Source of the DNA: Zelonia costaricensis
Lineage: Eukaryota; Euglenozoa; Kinetoplastea; Trypanosomatida; Trypanosomatidae
Direction: 5' to 3'
Assembly: GCA_030849075.1 (NCBI GenBank)
Contig: JASAOO010003123.1
Coordinates: 1-23,472, forward strand
DNA: 23,472 nucleotides
Position numbers and translations under genes: made by a program. Numbering within the stretch: the stretch's first letter is position 1; every line of letters starts with the position of its first letter. This document shows, piece by piece, positions 1 through 9,332 of the stretch. The notes under the pieces were generated by a model, which searched no databases, was not told the origin of the DNA, and saw nothing but the letters and a program-made list of their open reading frames with translations.

Positions 1-601
1 CCCCACCTCCGTAAAAGCAAAGGCACCGTATTGGTCGCTCTCTGCGTTCGGGGTCTGCTTGCGAGTGCGTGTGTGTGTACGAGTGCCGGTTTTCGTTGCT
101 GTGCTGTTGACGTTCTGCTGGTAGATGAGACTGAGTGTTGCGACGCAGCGCGAAGGAGGGGAGGGCAGACGCAGCCAGACGCGCAGACACACACGCACAC
201 CCCTGCACACAGACAAAGGCCCGCAGGCGTGATCGCACGACGCCTCGGCGAGAGAGAACGGTGACAAACACGAGGTCCTTCATTTCATTATTTGTCCTTC
301 AAGTGCGAATTGGGGGTCGGCGAGACACGGCGGACGCAAGGGTTCTGGATGGGGGAGGGGTCGAGAGCCCGGATGCGATAGAGGATCAAGGGTAACGAGG
401 AAAGCACGGAACAAGATAACGTTAAAAAGTGAAAAAACGAAGTGACGACGAACCGGCGCGCACTGCAACGCGACGTCCTGCCCGTGCATGCGCGTGAATT
501 GTGTGCCTGTCCGAGTGCGGTGGCGTGCGCGTCTGCCGAAGAGTTTCCTAGGTATGCTGCGGCGCTGCAGCGCTCTCGCACTTTTTTGTTCGCTTGTGTA
601 T

Positions 602-638
<37 letters not shown>

Positions 639-665
639 TGGCTGCGTGTATCTTGATTCCGCACC
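1..665. other. Downstream region / 3' UTR of the Sac1-type gene
   Basis: No credible coding region. Open frames here are short or lack a conserved look. The content is the (GT)17 tract at 604-637, a CA-rich patch near 187-210, and mixed sequence. The strand of the neighbouring gene implies 3' UTR on the minus strand; the window ends before the next gene. Confidence 0.7.
604..637. repeat. (GT)17 microsatellite
   Basis: An uninterrupted GT dinucleotide run of 34 bases ends 28 bases from the stop codon of the Sac1-type gene, so it lies in that gene's 3' UTR, read as (CA)n in the mRNA. Dinucleotide runs of this kind are common in Leishmania intergenic DNA. Confidence 0.95.
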
Positions 666-3600
666 TTAGCACCAGTCTGCCTGGCGCGTGTAGAGGAGAA
701 GCGGGCGGTTCGTGTACGTGGTGCGGTACCGCATGAGCTTGCTGTACAGCACAAAGAGGTACACAAGCCAGCAGAGCCCAACCCCAAAGTGCAGCTGGAA
801 GACGGACGAGGCGAAGCTGCGCTCCATCAGGCACATCAATGCGCTGTACAGAAAAGGGAGCACGCCGAGAAGCAGGCCGTAGAGCACCTGGTGGTTCATG
901 CCGCGCAGGTCCCGCGAGAAGGGGCTTTCGATGTCGGCGTTGAAGACTTGTGGGTCGTGCTGCCGCGTCACGAGCGCCACGCCGTCCTGCTTCTCGCCGT
1001 CGTAGAAGTTCTGCTGGTACCAGCGCCGCAGCGCCAGCGCACCCTCGACCGCTGGGTACGTCCAGTGGTGATGGCCGTACAGCATGTACGGCACAAAGTG
1101 CGGCTCCGTGCCTGCGTAGAGCTGCGAGATCGCCGTTCCCTGCGAGGCGAGCATCTGGCGGAGGCGGAACGACGCCTTGACGAAGGCGCGGTCCTTGCAC
1201 ACAACGTCGCCGCTGTTGCCCTTGCCCTCCACGTATGCAATCATGTGCGGCAGCACGGCGCAGAAGAGCATGCTCTGCACAAGGTTTGTGCGGTCGAGGC
1301 AGTCGAGGCAGTTCACGCGAACCAGACGCGTCTGCACATTCGCCAGCACCAGCCGTGACGCCGGCGTCGATGACGTTGCTGCTGCTGCTGCTGCTGCTGC
1401 TTTGCTGTCCGCCTCGGGGGCTGTTGGGCTGCCGCCGGGCGGCGATCCCGACCGGTGCCCCGGTGCCGCCCCCGCCTCCGCTGCCGCATCGCCCTCGTCT
1501 GTGGCGGGCGCGCGCGCCTCGCCGCGCGTGAAGTCCACCCACGTCTCCATCCCGGCGGCAGCGTCCAGCTGCGCCGTGCACTCCCGCAGCATCTCCGCGT
1601 AGCCCAGCCGCTTCAGCGCCTTTTTCACGTTGTACTTGACGAGTGTCACACTCGGGTCACGCAGGGCGGCGGCAGCGGCACCGCCTTCGCCGGTCACCGT
1701 CGTCGCCGCCCCGCCGTCTCGGTCTTCGGCCGCTGCGGCTGTCGGGCCAGGGCCCGTGAGCGGCGCCGACAGACCGGCCTTGCCGTTTGCGTCCTCGTTG
1801 TACCGTCGCACAGCCGCGGCGTACGCCTCGGACAGCGGTTCCTCCAGCTTCGAGAGCGACATCGTGTCGAGGCAGTAGAGAGTGTGCAGGTGCGGGAGGC
1901 TCAGCTTCAGCAGCCGGACGTGTCGCCCAAGCTCCTCCACGGCGTTCCCGACCGGGGCTATCTTAATCGTCGGCTTAAAGGCAAGGTTCGCCGGCTGCTC
2001 CCATCGCCGCGGCACCGAGCCGCGCATCGTCGTGTAGACGGCAAAGTGTCTGGCGTTTGCCGCCGCCTTCGCCTCACCGCTCGCCCGCGGTGTGACCCAG
2101 AGCGAGGACATGGCCATGTTCGCCACCACCCCGCTGTGTCCAGGCTCGAGGCCGCGGCGGTTGTAGCGGGTGCCGGCCCAACGGCAGCACATGCGTGTCA
2201 CGAGCGTCATGTGCGCCGCGGCCGAGGCCTCCGCCTGGGCCACGAGCCCGCGAATAAAAGACGGCACGTAGAGCGGCAGCGACGAGAAGCCGGCCGCAGG
2301 CACACCGGCACCGGCAGCTGCCACTGCAGGGCCGCTGCTGCCACTCCCTCTCCGATACTGGCGCCGCGCAAGCTCCTCGCGCAGCAGCTCGTCCGCGCAG
2401 ACCTCCGCCCACGGCGGGCGCGGCGCCTCCGCCACCGTGCTGTCCGCGCCGAGGGACTCATCGCGCAGCGCCCCCAGCAATGGGACGGCAAAGGCGTCGC
2501 CAAGCAGCGGGCCGTTCCACTGGTAGAGCTGCCGCGTGACAGCAGCCGCTCGCAGCTCCTCCCACGCGTGTCCGGCGGCGCTGCCGTTGCGGCCCCGCCG
2601 CGCCTGACGCGCGTGCTGGTCGGACGAGTCGGTCGTCGTGCCGCTGCCGTCGCGGTGCGGGTACGAGGAGAGGGACTCGTTGGTTGTCTCGCTGAGGCCC
2701 CGCCCCAGCGCCGCCGCCGCGCCGGTGCAGTCACTCACGTTCGGGTGGGGGCTGTGCGTGAGGAGGGCGAGCAGGTGCAGCGGGTCCGCGCTAAGGTCGA
2801 GGGTTGGGGAGTAGTAGAGGTACGAGAAGCGGCCCGGCGGCGCCATGATGCCCGGCAGGCTTGTCGTCTCCTCCACCGCCGCCACCGCCGTCGCCGCCGT
2901 CGCGCTGGCGCACCGACCCACGTCGGAGGCGCTGACAGACTCGCAGAAGCGGTTCAGCACGTCGAGGTAGGCGTTGAGGGTCTTCGTCGGCAGCCGGCCC
3001 ATCACGCCGGAGCTGCTCTCGTCCTCTTCTTCCTCCTCCTCCTCCTCCTCCTCCTCGCTCATCTCCTCTCCGTCTTCGTCAGAGGTGCCAGAGGCTGACG
3101 GTGTGGGGCCGACCCCGCGGCCGCGGCGTGGGCTGCCGCGGGGTCGGCCCGCACCATCACGCCCTTCGCTCGAGGCGCCCCTCACGCCGTTGCCACTGCG
3201 CGGGCTGCCACGGCGGTTGCGGTGCCGGCGAGCACCGCGCTGCCGCCCAGGCAGGGCCGAGGTCGCGCACGGTAGCAGCAGCCACTGCAGCGCGCGCACG
3301 GCAAAGATCTCGTGCGTGGCGCCGCCGACGTAAAGGGTGCAGACGTAGTCTTTCTCGGACACGTACAGGAGCGCCGAGTTGCTGGCCGAGCCGAGCGGCA
3401 GGATGCCGTAGATCGCCTCACACGGCAGGTACCCGCTGAGCGAGGAGGTGGGAAGCTGCTGCTGCTGCACTGACTGGAGCTGGTAGAGCTGCGGACAGGC
3501 CTCGACCAGCTCCGTCAGCGAGGCGCGCAGGGCGATGTCCTCGTCGTTGGTCTTGCTGAGGTACGCGAAGCGCTGCTGCTCCGGCATCCACCGCAGCGGC

Positions 3601-3686
3601 GGCAGCGACGGCTCATCTGGGACGTAGTATACACGGGAGGCATTAAACAGGATGCGGCCACCCGGCGACCACGTCGGTGGGGTCAT
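666..3686 (-). CDS. Sac1-type phosphoinositide phosphatase, ER/Golgi membrane protein
   Basis: Predicted lipid phosphatase of 1006 residues, expected to remove phosphate from phosphoinositides (mainly PI4P in the Sac1 family) at ER/Golgi membranes. Seen: the catalytic Sac signature RVNCLDCLDRTN around residues 790-801, with the CX5R(T) loop giving Cys793 and Arg799; the family block RWAGTRYNRRG at 502-512 followed by VVAN; MRGSVPRRW at 554-562, equivalent to the 'RGSIPxxW' block; and YAGTEPHF at 857-864. Two hydrophobic segments near 934-954 and 961-981, with a short tail, match the C-terminal hairpin anchor of Sac1. The protein is much longer than yeast or human Sac1 (about 600 residues) because of inserts near 141-230 (Arg/Gly/Ser then a Glu run), 335-380, 636-680 and 722-778, the last just before the active site. 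Start: the frame opens at a GTG at 3707, but the first ATG is at 3686, just inside a good splice acceptor. Stop is TAA. The family call is secure; substrate is inferred. Confidence 0.95.
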   Translation of the reverse strand: MTPPTWSPGGRILFNASRVYYVPDEPSLPPLRWMPEQQRFAYLSKTNDEDIALRASLTELVEACPQLYQLQSVQQQQLPTSSLSGYLPCEAIYGILPLGSASNSALLYVSEKDYVCTLYVGGATHEIFAVRALQWLLLPCATSALPGRQRGARRHRNRRGSPRSGNGVRGASSEGRDGAGRPRGSPRRGRGVGPTPSASGTSDEDGEEMSEEEEEEEEEEEDESSSGVMGRLPTKTLNAYLDVLNRFCESVSASDVGRCASATAATAVAAVEETTSLPGIMAPPGRFSYLYYSPTLDLSADPLHLLALLTHSPHPNVSDCTGAAAALGRGLSETTNESLSSYPHRDGSGTTTDSSDQHARQARRGRNGSAAGHAWEELRAAAVTRQLYQWNGPLLGDAFAVPLLGALRDESLGADSTVAEAPRPPWAEVCADELLREELARRQYRRGSGSSGPAVAAAGAGVPAAGFSSLPLYVPSFIRGLVAQAEASAAAHMTLVTRMCCRWAGTRYNRRGLEPGHSGVVANMAMSSLWVTPRASGEAKAAANARHFAVYTTMRGSVPRRWEQPANLAFKPTIKIAPVGNAVEELGRHVRLLKLSLPHLHTLYCLDTMSLSKLEEPLSEAYAAAVRRYNEDANGKAGLSAPLTGPGPTAAAAEDRDGGAATTVTGEGGAAAAALRDPSVTLVKYNVKKALKRLGYAEMLRECTAQLDAAAGMETWVDFTRGEARAPATDEGDAAAEAGAAPGHRSGSPPGGSPTAPEADSKAAAAAAAATSSTPASRLVLANVQTRLVRVNCLDCLDRTNLVQSMLFCAVLPHMIAYVEGKGNSGDVVCKDRAFVKASFRLRQMLASQGTAISQLYAGTEPHFVPYMLYGHHHWTYPAVEGALALRRWYQQNFYDGEKQDGVALVTRQHDPQVFNADIESPFSRDLRGMNHQVLYGLLLGVLPFLYSALMCLMERSFASSVFQLHFGVGLCWLVYLFVLYSKLMRYRTTYTNRPLLLYTRQADWC
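1378..1400 (-). repeat. Trinucleotide (GCT/AGC) run encoding poly-Ala
   Basis: About eight GCT units on the plus strand encode the alanine run at about residues 763-770 of the Sac1-type phosphatase. It lies in the low-complexity insert (722-778) directly before the catalytic block. Such runs usually vary in length between strains. Confidence 0.8.
3022..3056 (-). repeat. Trinucleotide (TCC/GGA) run encoding poly-Glu
   Basis: A TCC-type repeat on the plus strand encodes an uninterrupted Glu run at about residues 211-221 of the Sac1-type phosphatase, inside a longer acidic stretch (about 203-224). It follows an Arg/Gly/Ser-rich patch (about 144-192), so the insert is strongly charge-segregated. 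Confidence 0.8.
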
Positions 3687-3727
3687 GCTGCGCTTCCCCT
3701 TGCCCACCTGGCCACAGACAGAGGCGG

Positions 3728-3777
3728 CTACACCGAGGTGCGAGAGGGAAGGGCGAAAGGGGAGAAAAAAGGAGGTG
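3728..3777 (-). promoter_or_regulatory. Polypyrimidine tract and candidate spliced-leader acceptor for the Sac1-type gene
   Basis: On the minus strand, positions 3777 to 3737 are almost pure pyrimidine (runs such as CCTCCTTTTTTCTCCCC). The first AG after the tract is at 3729-3728. Splicing there would leave a 5' UTR of about 41 nt before the ATG at 3686. The tract-AG arrangement is seen; its use as a trans-splice site is inferred from kinetoplastid biology. Confidence 0.6.
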
Positions 3778-4628
3778 ATATTTCAAGTGTGGTAGTGCTG
3801 CAAAGCGATGGCGGGGGGGGGGGAAGGAGGAGAGCGCCCCTGACGTACACATGAAAAAAAGGGGGAAGGACGTCCACGACGATCGAGTTGCCTGTTATGG
3901 AGGAGGACGAGTGGGGGGAGCGCAGCTAGGGGAGGGGTGGGGGGCTCAGACACGTCTCTCTTGTTTCTGCGTTTTCTTTGCTCAAAGAGCCCCGTGAACT
4001 TCTTCATGACCGAAGAAACCGGGCGGAAGGGAGAGAGACCACGGTTTTTTGTGTTGTTGAAAGGGAGTTGCAAGTGAGGAGAGTCGAGTGCACGAGAGGA
4101 GGGGGGTTCAGGGAAGTGTGGTGTGTCCTCGAGGCTGCGACGCGAGCGCGAGACTGCGCCACAGCTGCACAGGCGAAGGAGGAATGCAGGCTCTGCCTCG
4201 CCACCGCCAAACACACACACACACAGACACACGTAGAAACACACAGGCGCCCAGGTGCGGCAAACAAACAGCGGAGAAACCTTTTCGGGACCGTGCGAAA
4301 GCTGGACGGTCGAACGTCCTGAGCTGCAACGCTTTGACGCGGCGGCGCTAGCGCTCCGCATCTGCCCTGCGGCTGCGGTGCGTCCGTGCCGAACTTCATT
4401 GAAGGGCTTTGCAGCTGGCCTGTCACCAAGCAAATGGAATTCACAACGAGTGCCGTTTCACTCTTTGAGGGTTGCGTTTTTGTTATTGTTGTTGCTACAG
4501 CACCCAGCGGTGGGTGGTTGAAATCTGTTCACACGCACGGCCTCGCGTCACACGTATACGCAGGAGCCAACACTCCTCATCACAAACACAAAAGACCACG
4601 CGCCGAGGCGCTTGATCGCCGCAGCGCT

Positions 4629-4678
4629 TCCTTTTTTTTTGCTGTTTTCTTTTCTTCTCTTTTCCCTCTGACCTTCAG
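4629..4678 (+). promoter_or_regulatory. Plus-strand polypyrimidine tract ending in AG
   Basis: A nearly continuous T/C tract of about 48 bases ends in CAG at 4676-4678. It is the arrangement expected of a trans-splice acceptor, but on the strand opposite to every gene in the window. No open frame of note follows. Its use is unproven. Confidence 0.3.
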
Positions 4679-6081
4679 CGCGCACAAGCCGCGCACGCGA
4701 TAGCATCATCGTCCACAGCCTAGGGTCGAAACAAACGAGCGGGCAGCCCGCCCAGAGCAACCAACCGTGACGGCAACAAGCTTCGTGAGCGAGGCCCACA
4801 TCGGCTCAAATGCTGCTGTATCAGCGGGTCATCCAGACATTCAAGACAAGCACACGACTACACAGTACGCCGTACCGCCCCGCACGTGAGACGGCAAAAC
4901 GGACGGTGGGGAGAAAGCCCAGCATGGCGACCAAGGAAACAACAAAAGAAAAAGAAACGTGAAGACGTGCAGATTAGGAGATGCAACGCAACGCCGTGGA
5001 GACGGCAAACATGGAAGCTAGATGTAGAACATGGGAAAACAACAACAACAGTGCAAGAGGGACTTAGCATGAGGCAGCAGAAGAACAAAAGAGAGAGAGA
5101 AAGCAGGAATCAAGACAAGAAGAAACACACACAAATGAGATCGTGCGAGGGAGGGGGGTACTAGGAAGAGGACGGGCGGGCTTGGAAAAGGGATTGAGAG
5201 CCGCGCAACGACGTGGCCGCGGAGAGTGCGGGTCGAATTGACGTGCGAGGGGGAGGGGATGTAAGGCTGAACGCCCGAAGGTTGGCGAAGAAAAAGACGC
5301 GGACAACCGGCCGGAAAACACCAACAGGGAAAGGGCCAGAAGCACAGACACACACACATGGAAATAAAAAGGTGCCTAGAGTTCGAAAAAGGGAAAAATC
5401 GAAACAGTTCAGTAGAAAGATGGAATGGAAGAGAATCCAGCAGAGTGGCGCCTTCGCGCAAAGCAGGACTAGGGAGAAGGGTAGAGGAGCAAAAAGAAAA
5501 AGAAAAAGGAGCATCGGTATTCTCGAAGGGGGGGGGGGAATATCGAAAGGCAGAAGCGCGCAGCGTTGCGGGTGAAGACGGAGCCGCTCAGAGGCTTCTA
5601 CGCACGGTGCGAGATGCTGCAGGGCGCGAGCGCGCCGACAACCAGCAAAAGGAGAAAAAGTGCGTTGAGTGACGTCACGGCGAGACACACGTGATGCGCG
5701 TGGTGCGGGAGGGCGGAATAGAAAGATGAATGAGGAGAAAGTGCACCGCCAAGGCGCCGCGCCCGCCTCAGACATGTCGGGCAGACCAGTGACCACTTCC
5801 ATTTCACAGACGCGTACTGGAGGCATCCTCTGACTTCAGCTCCGCGTTGCTCCCTTTTTGCTGGGGTAAACAACCCGGCGTATCTAGAAAGACCTCACTG
5901 TTGCCGTACATGTACACCAAACGACGCCACCACCGCGCCGCAGCAAAAAAAAAAACGAGAAAAAAAGAGAGACGGCGTTTCAGCCCTCCTTGTTCCACAT
6001 CGACACCCCTTTACGCTGACACCTTCGGTCTGTTTGTATAGTTGTTATCGTTACATATCAGCGTTACGAACAAACAAGGGA

Positions 6082-6268
6082 AAAAAGGGCGGCGCACATT
6101 CGCTTTGCGGTCGCCCCTTTTTCTTTTCTTCTTTTAGGAAGCGCCGCGGCTCTCCGCCGCGCAGGGGTTCAGCGGAATGCGACACGCGCAGCCCCTGAGG
6201 TAGAACTCCAGGCGGCTAAGCATACATCGTTCGGGCTCGTGCCGCCTCGTCGTCTCGTGAGCGGCGAC
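6082..6268. other. GC-rich cluster of consecutive hairpins, possible structured RNA
   Basis: Five adjacent inverted repeats are seen. (1) 6082-6122: a 10-bp stem with one bulged C, plus an inner CGCA/TGCG stem. (2) 6141-6162: GCGC-GCGG paired with CCGC-GCGC around one C-C mismatch and a 4-nt loop. (3) 6162-6197: CAGGGG with CCCCTG, enclosing TGCG/CGCA. (4) 6211-6246: GGCGGC with GCCGCC. (5) 6249-6268: a 6-bp stem with one G-U pair. The patch stands out from the A/G-rich surroundings. Either strand could fold. I found no match to a known RNA class and no clear C/D snoRNA boxes, tRNA or snRNA features. Calling it an RNA gene is inference. Confidence 0.35.
6112..6137 (+). promoter_or_regulatory. 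Plus-strand polypyrimidine tract ending in TTTTAG
   Basis: The tract CCCCTTTTTCTTTTCTTC is followed by TTTTAG, with AG at 6136-6137, immediately before the second to fifth GC-rich hairpins. It resembles a splice acceptor on the antisense strand. Its first part also forms the 3' arm of the first hairpin (6082-6122). Confidence 0.3.
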
Positions 6269-8460
6269 AGCTTTGTTAGGGGGGAGGGGGGTTCACATGC
6301 GCCCGTCAAACTGGAAGTGGACAGCAAGCCATGGAGAGGAAAGGATGATTAATGCGGCGCTCGTCAACCTCGCAGCGGGACATCGTGGAGTTGCCCACAC
6401 GGCCCAAGTTCGCCGACGCTTCCGTTGCAGAAATACATTCGTATGTGAGTATGTACACAGAAGAGGGAAAACTAAGAAAGACGTGTTGACTTTGTAGAGA
6501 AGCAAAAAAAAAAAGGAGTGTAATGGACGAGAGAAGCGAGAAGAGGCAAAAACGTGACCTACACAAAACACACCAAAAAAAGGAACCAAGGCAAGACAGC
6601 GCGCTGGGGTCCTTCGCGGGCACGGACGGGATCGTGTTGAGGTTACTCCTGATCGCGCCAATTAAACAAAAAAAAAAAGAAAGTAGAACCAAGAGTGAAG
6701 TACGCGAGAGGAGAGAGATGAAGAGCCAAACAAACAAAAATAGGGTAGAAGAGAGAATCTTGGCAAAGGAGCGATTCAGTGTGCGTTGAAAAGAAAAAGA
6801 AAAAGACACCGCGTCTTCCCAAACCAACGCGGTCACACACGCACAGAATCGCTTGGTGGCCGCTGAAACTGAGCTCTCGATGTCGTCTTCCCGCATCAAA
6901 CTCTTCGTGTCTTGGGTGAGTTTTGCGCCTCGTGAAGGTTAAGCGGCGCACCGAGTGGTGACGTGGATGAAACGCGATGGCCAAGGCAAGATCGGAAACG
7001 AGGAATTGCTTTTGCCGACCCGCGCAATGGAACCAGAAGCGGGACAGCGCGAGGGCGGTACAGGAGGGGGAGAGGAAGGAAGAAAAAGTCCACCCGGCAC
7101 ATCAACAGGCAATAAGTAAGACTGGCGAGACCTCCAGCAAGGCACACCGAAAGCGTGGCCTGCAGCGCAAATGCGAGGGCATGCAGCGGGGTGCAGGTCC
7201 GCCTCGCAGAGGAGCCACGCTCTTCAACCTGACAACTAGGACCTCTTAATGCGCAAGAGAAGAACAGAGAGAGCCACAGAGACGGGGAAGCAGGCGGACT
7301 CAGGAGAGCAGCGACGGAGAACAGTAAGGCGAGGGACATGCGAACGACACCTACCCTCGTCGATCGAGGCCGCGGCAAGCACACGACGCAGAAAAAAAAA
7401 AGAAACGGGTGGGGAGGCAAACAAAAGGAAAAAAAAGCGCCGAGGCCAAGACGGAATTGAGAAGGACGGCCAGGAAGAGGGGGAGGAGGGCACGTGGATG
7501 ATGCAGTACGAGAAAAGAAGAGGTGTGGCGCCAAAAAGAAAAAAAAAGCGGGTGCTCATCAACTTGTCCGTCGAAGAGGTCCTCACATAGCGCGGGAGGC
7601 TTGGTCGACGCCGTCGTTGTTGTTGTTCTGCCCCCTGCGGCGCAGCGCGTCAGCAGCTCCCCGCGCCGGGATCGGCAACTGAGAGCACCAACGACTTGCC
7701 ACTGTGGATGAAGCGGGAAAAGAGAAGAAAGTAGAAAGAGGAGGAAGAGAAAGAGGTGAGGATGGTTTTCGCACACACATACACGCACGCGCATGCAAAC
7801 AGGCGAGAGTGCTCGAAGAAAAACATCACAGCACGCGCAAATACGCATTGCGCGTGCTGTGGAAGAGGAGGGGGAGACCTCTGATAAAACCCGAGCGGCC
7901 CAGCAGAGGAAAAAAAAGAGAAAAATAGGTGGCGCCAGCGGTGACGAGGACGGAAAGAGAGTCACATAAAGAAAGCAGACCAGAGGCGCACGAGTCGTCA
8001 GACACTCCTGCGCGCATCCTACTCAACCGACCCACAAACCCAGACCCGGAGCAAGGTACTCTCGCTTGAAGTCGCGTGGAAGAGGATGAGAAATCGGCGG
8101 CGCTGGGGCGCGGCGGGTCCAGGACACCACAAGCGGGTCGCGTCGAGCAGCGCGCCGGTGCCGTCCGCCACTACCCTTCACTCTGCGCAACGTGACAGAC
8201 CAGCGGAAACGCTGCCCAGCAAGGACGAGAGAGAGTAAGGCCCCAGAGTCCGGAAGTGAAACAGAGAAAAGAATTCAGCTGCAGTGTGTGACCGCTTGCG
8301 GGGGGAGCACTGTCACGGTGCGCACGTCTTCGGCGGGGAAGCGAGCCGGTGCTCCTACTTCTGTTGCCCTTTGTGTGTGGAAGGGAGGGCGCGGCTGGAT
8401 AAATCCCCTCGTGTTGTGTGGCGGACGTGGCGATGACAGCGGAGCATCTTTCTTGTGTGC

Positions 8461-8478
8461 CTCTTTTTTTTCTTTTAG
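8461..8478 (+). promoter_or_regulatory. Plus-strand polypyrimidine tract ending in TTTTAG
   Basis: The tract CTCTTTTTTTTCTTTTAG ends in AG at 8477-8478, with a similar end (TTCTTTTAGGA against TTCTTTTAGGA-like sequence near 6129-6139) to the plus-strand site at 6136. It is antisense to the genes. Function is unknown. Confidence 0.3.
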
Positions 8479-9332
8479 GAAGGAGGGGGAGGAGGCGCAG
8501 AGAGCAAGAGAGAGGGAGAAGCGCCATGCGGCCCCCACTTCCGTTTTTTTTCTCTTTTTTTTGAAGGAGCTGCAAGAAGGTGCCGACCGGCGGAACGCAA
8601 ACAGAGGCTGGGCGACGCAAAGCCTGAAAAGTGGGGGGAGGGGCTTGAAAGCGCTGGAAGGGGTGGCAGGGGCCAGGACAGAAAAGAGAGAAAGCACAGC
8701 GGGTTGGATGGAAAGGTAAAACACAGAAGCCGTGGTAGAACCCAACACAAAGGCGTCCTTCATCGACTCGACTCACAACGACGAAGAGCACTTCGAGTGA
8801 GTAAATGCCAACTGCCCTGTTTTCACACACAGACCCCCACAAGCACACACACTCACAAACAATGCCGGCCATACCCACCTGGGAATGCAACCTCTTGTCC
8901 ACGCGGGGTAGAAGCACGGAAAGAGAGGAGCAAACAAAAACACAAAACACAGCAGCGTCGCTTGATATAGGTGAAACGAAAGAAGTGAAGAGACAGAAGC
9001 GAATGAAGGAGGGGAAATCGGCAAAGAAAAAAAAGGCGAAGACGAGGCCCACAAGCAGAGGAGCGAAAGCGGCGACAGAGGCACTAGGAGACCCGCTACC
9101 CAACACACGCACCGAGACACCCAAAAAAGAAGGAACGATGTTCCGGCACAATCGAGTAGAACAACAACAACAACAAAGTAGCCGCACACAACGATGTTGT
9201 GAAACAAAAAGGCAAAAGAGGGAGGCGAGCTCGGCGCGCAGCCAAGCTTTCTTTTTTTTTTTCCGTTCCCACACAGGCACAGACACAGACACACACTCGC
9301 ACAAACACTAATCGCCTGACACGTGTGGCGCC

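Larger units (their letters stand above)
3687..9332. other. 5.6-kb gene-free spacer between the 533-residue gene and the Sac1-type gene
   Basis: No frame here looks like a protein gene. Long minus-strand open frames (for example 8171-9304, 6896-7534 and 7351-7965) translate to Phe/Ser/Leu/Pro/Cys low complexity and reflect pyrimidine-rich sequence. The plus strand is dominated by A- and G-rich runs, so the transcribed RNA is U/C-rich. Embedded are a CA-rich patch near 4208-4244, a 10-G run near 5529-5538, a GC-rich hairpin cluster (6082-6268) and several plus-strand polypyrimidine-AG sites. It probably holds a long 3' UTR of the 533-residue gene plus the 5' signals of the Sac1-type gene. A non-coding RNA gene is possible. 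Confidence 0.7.

Noticed and set aside
1455..3098. 547-codon plus-strand open frame
   Set aside because: Antisense shadow of the Sac1-type gene in GC-rich DNA; Arg/Ala/Val-rich with no domain, against clear Sac motifs on the other strand.
3687..3707. Seven-codon N-terminal extension of the Sac1-type protein from a GTG
   Set aside because: Kinetoplastid nuclear genes start at ATG; the first ATG is 3686, with a fitting splice acceptor just upstream.
5563..5573. ACCCGCAACGC on the minus strand, like the SIDER signature II block
   Set aside because: The companion GAGGC/GCTCC block is on the wrong side and no other SIDER feature is present; chance match in GC-rich DNA.
6162..6246. Possible second HDV-like ribozyme, because GGCTAAG occurs at 6214-6220 after a CAGGGG/CCCCTG stem
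   Set aside because: No adequate P2 pairing after GGCTAAG, only a 3-bp P4, and no poly(A) tail or duplication to mark a retroposon.
6345..6351. GATGATT as a snoRNA C box next to the hairpin cluster
   Set aside because: Does not fit the consensus well, and no CTGA D box at a suitable distance downstream.
6896..7965. Overlapping minus-strand open frames of over 200 codons
   Set aside because: Same pyrimidine-driven low complexity; two overlapping frames have equal quality, which argues that neither is coding.
8171..9304. Minus-strand open frame of 377 codons
   Set aside because: The translation is Phe/Ser/Cys/Leu low complexity from polypyrimidine tracts, with no domain or codon pattern like the real genes.
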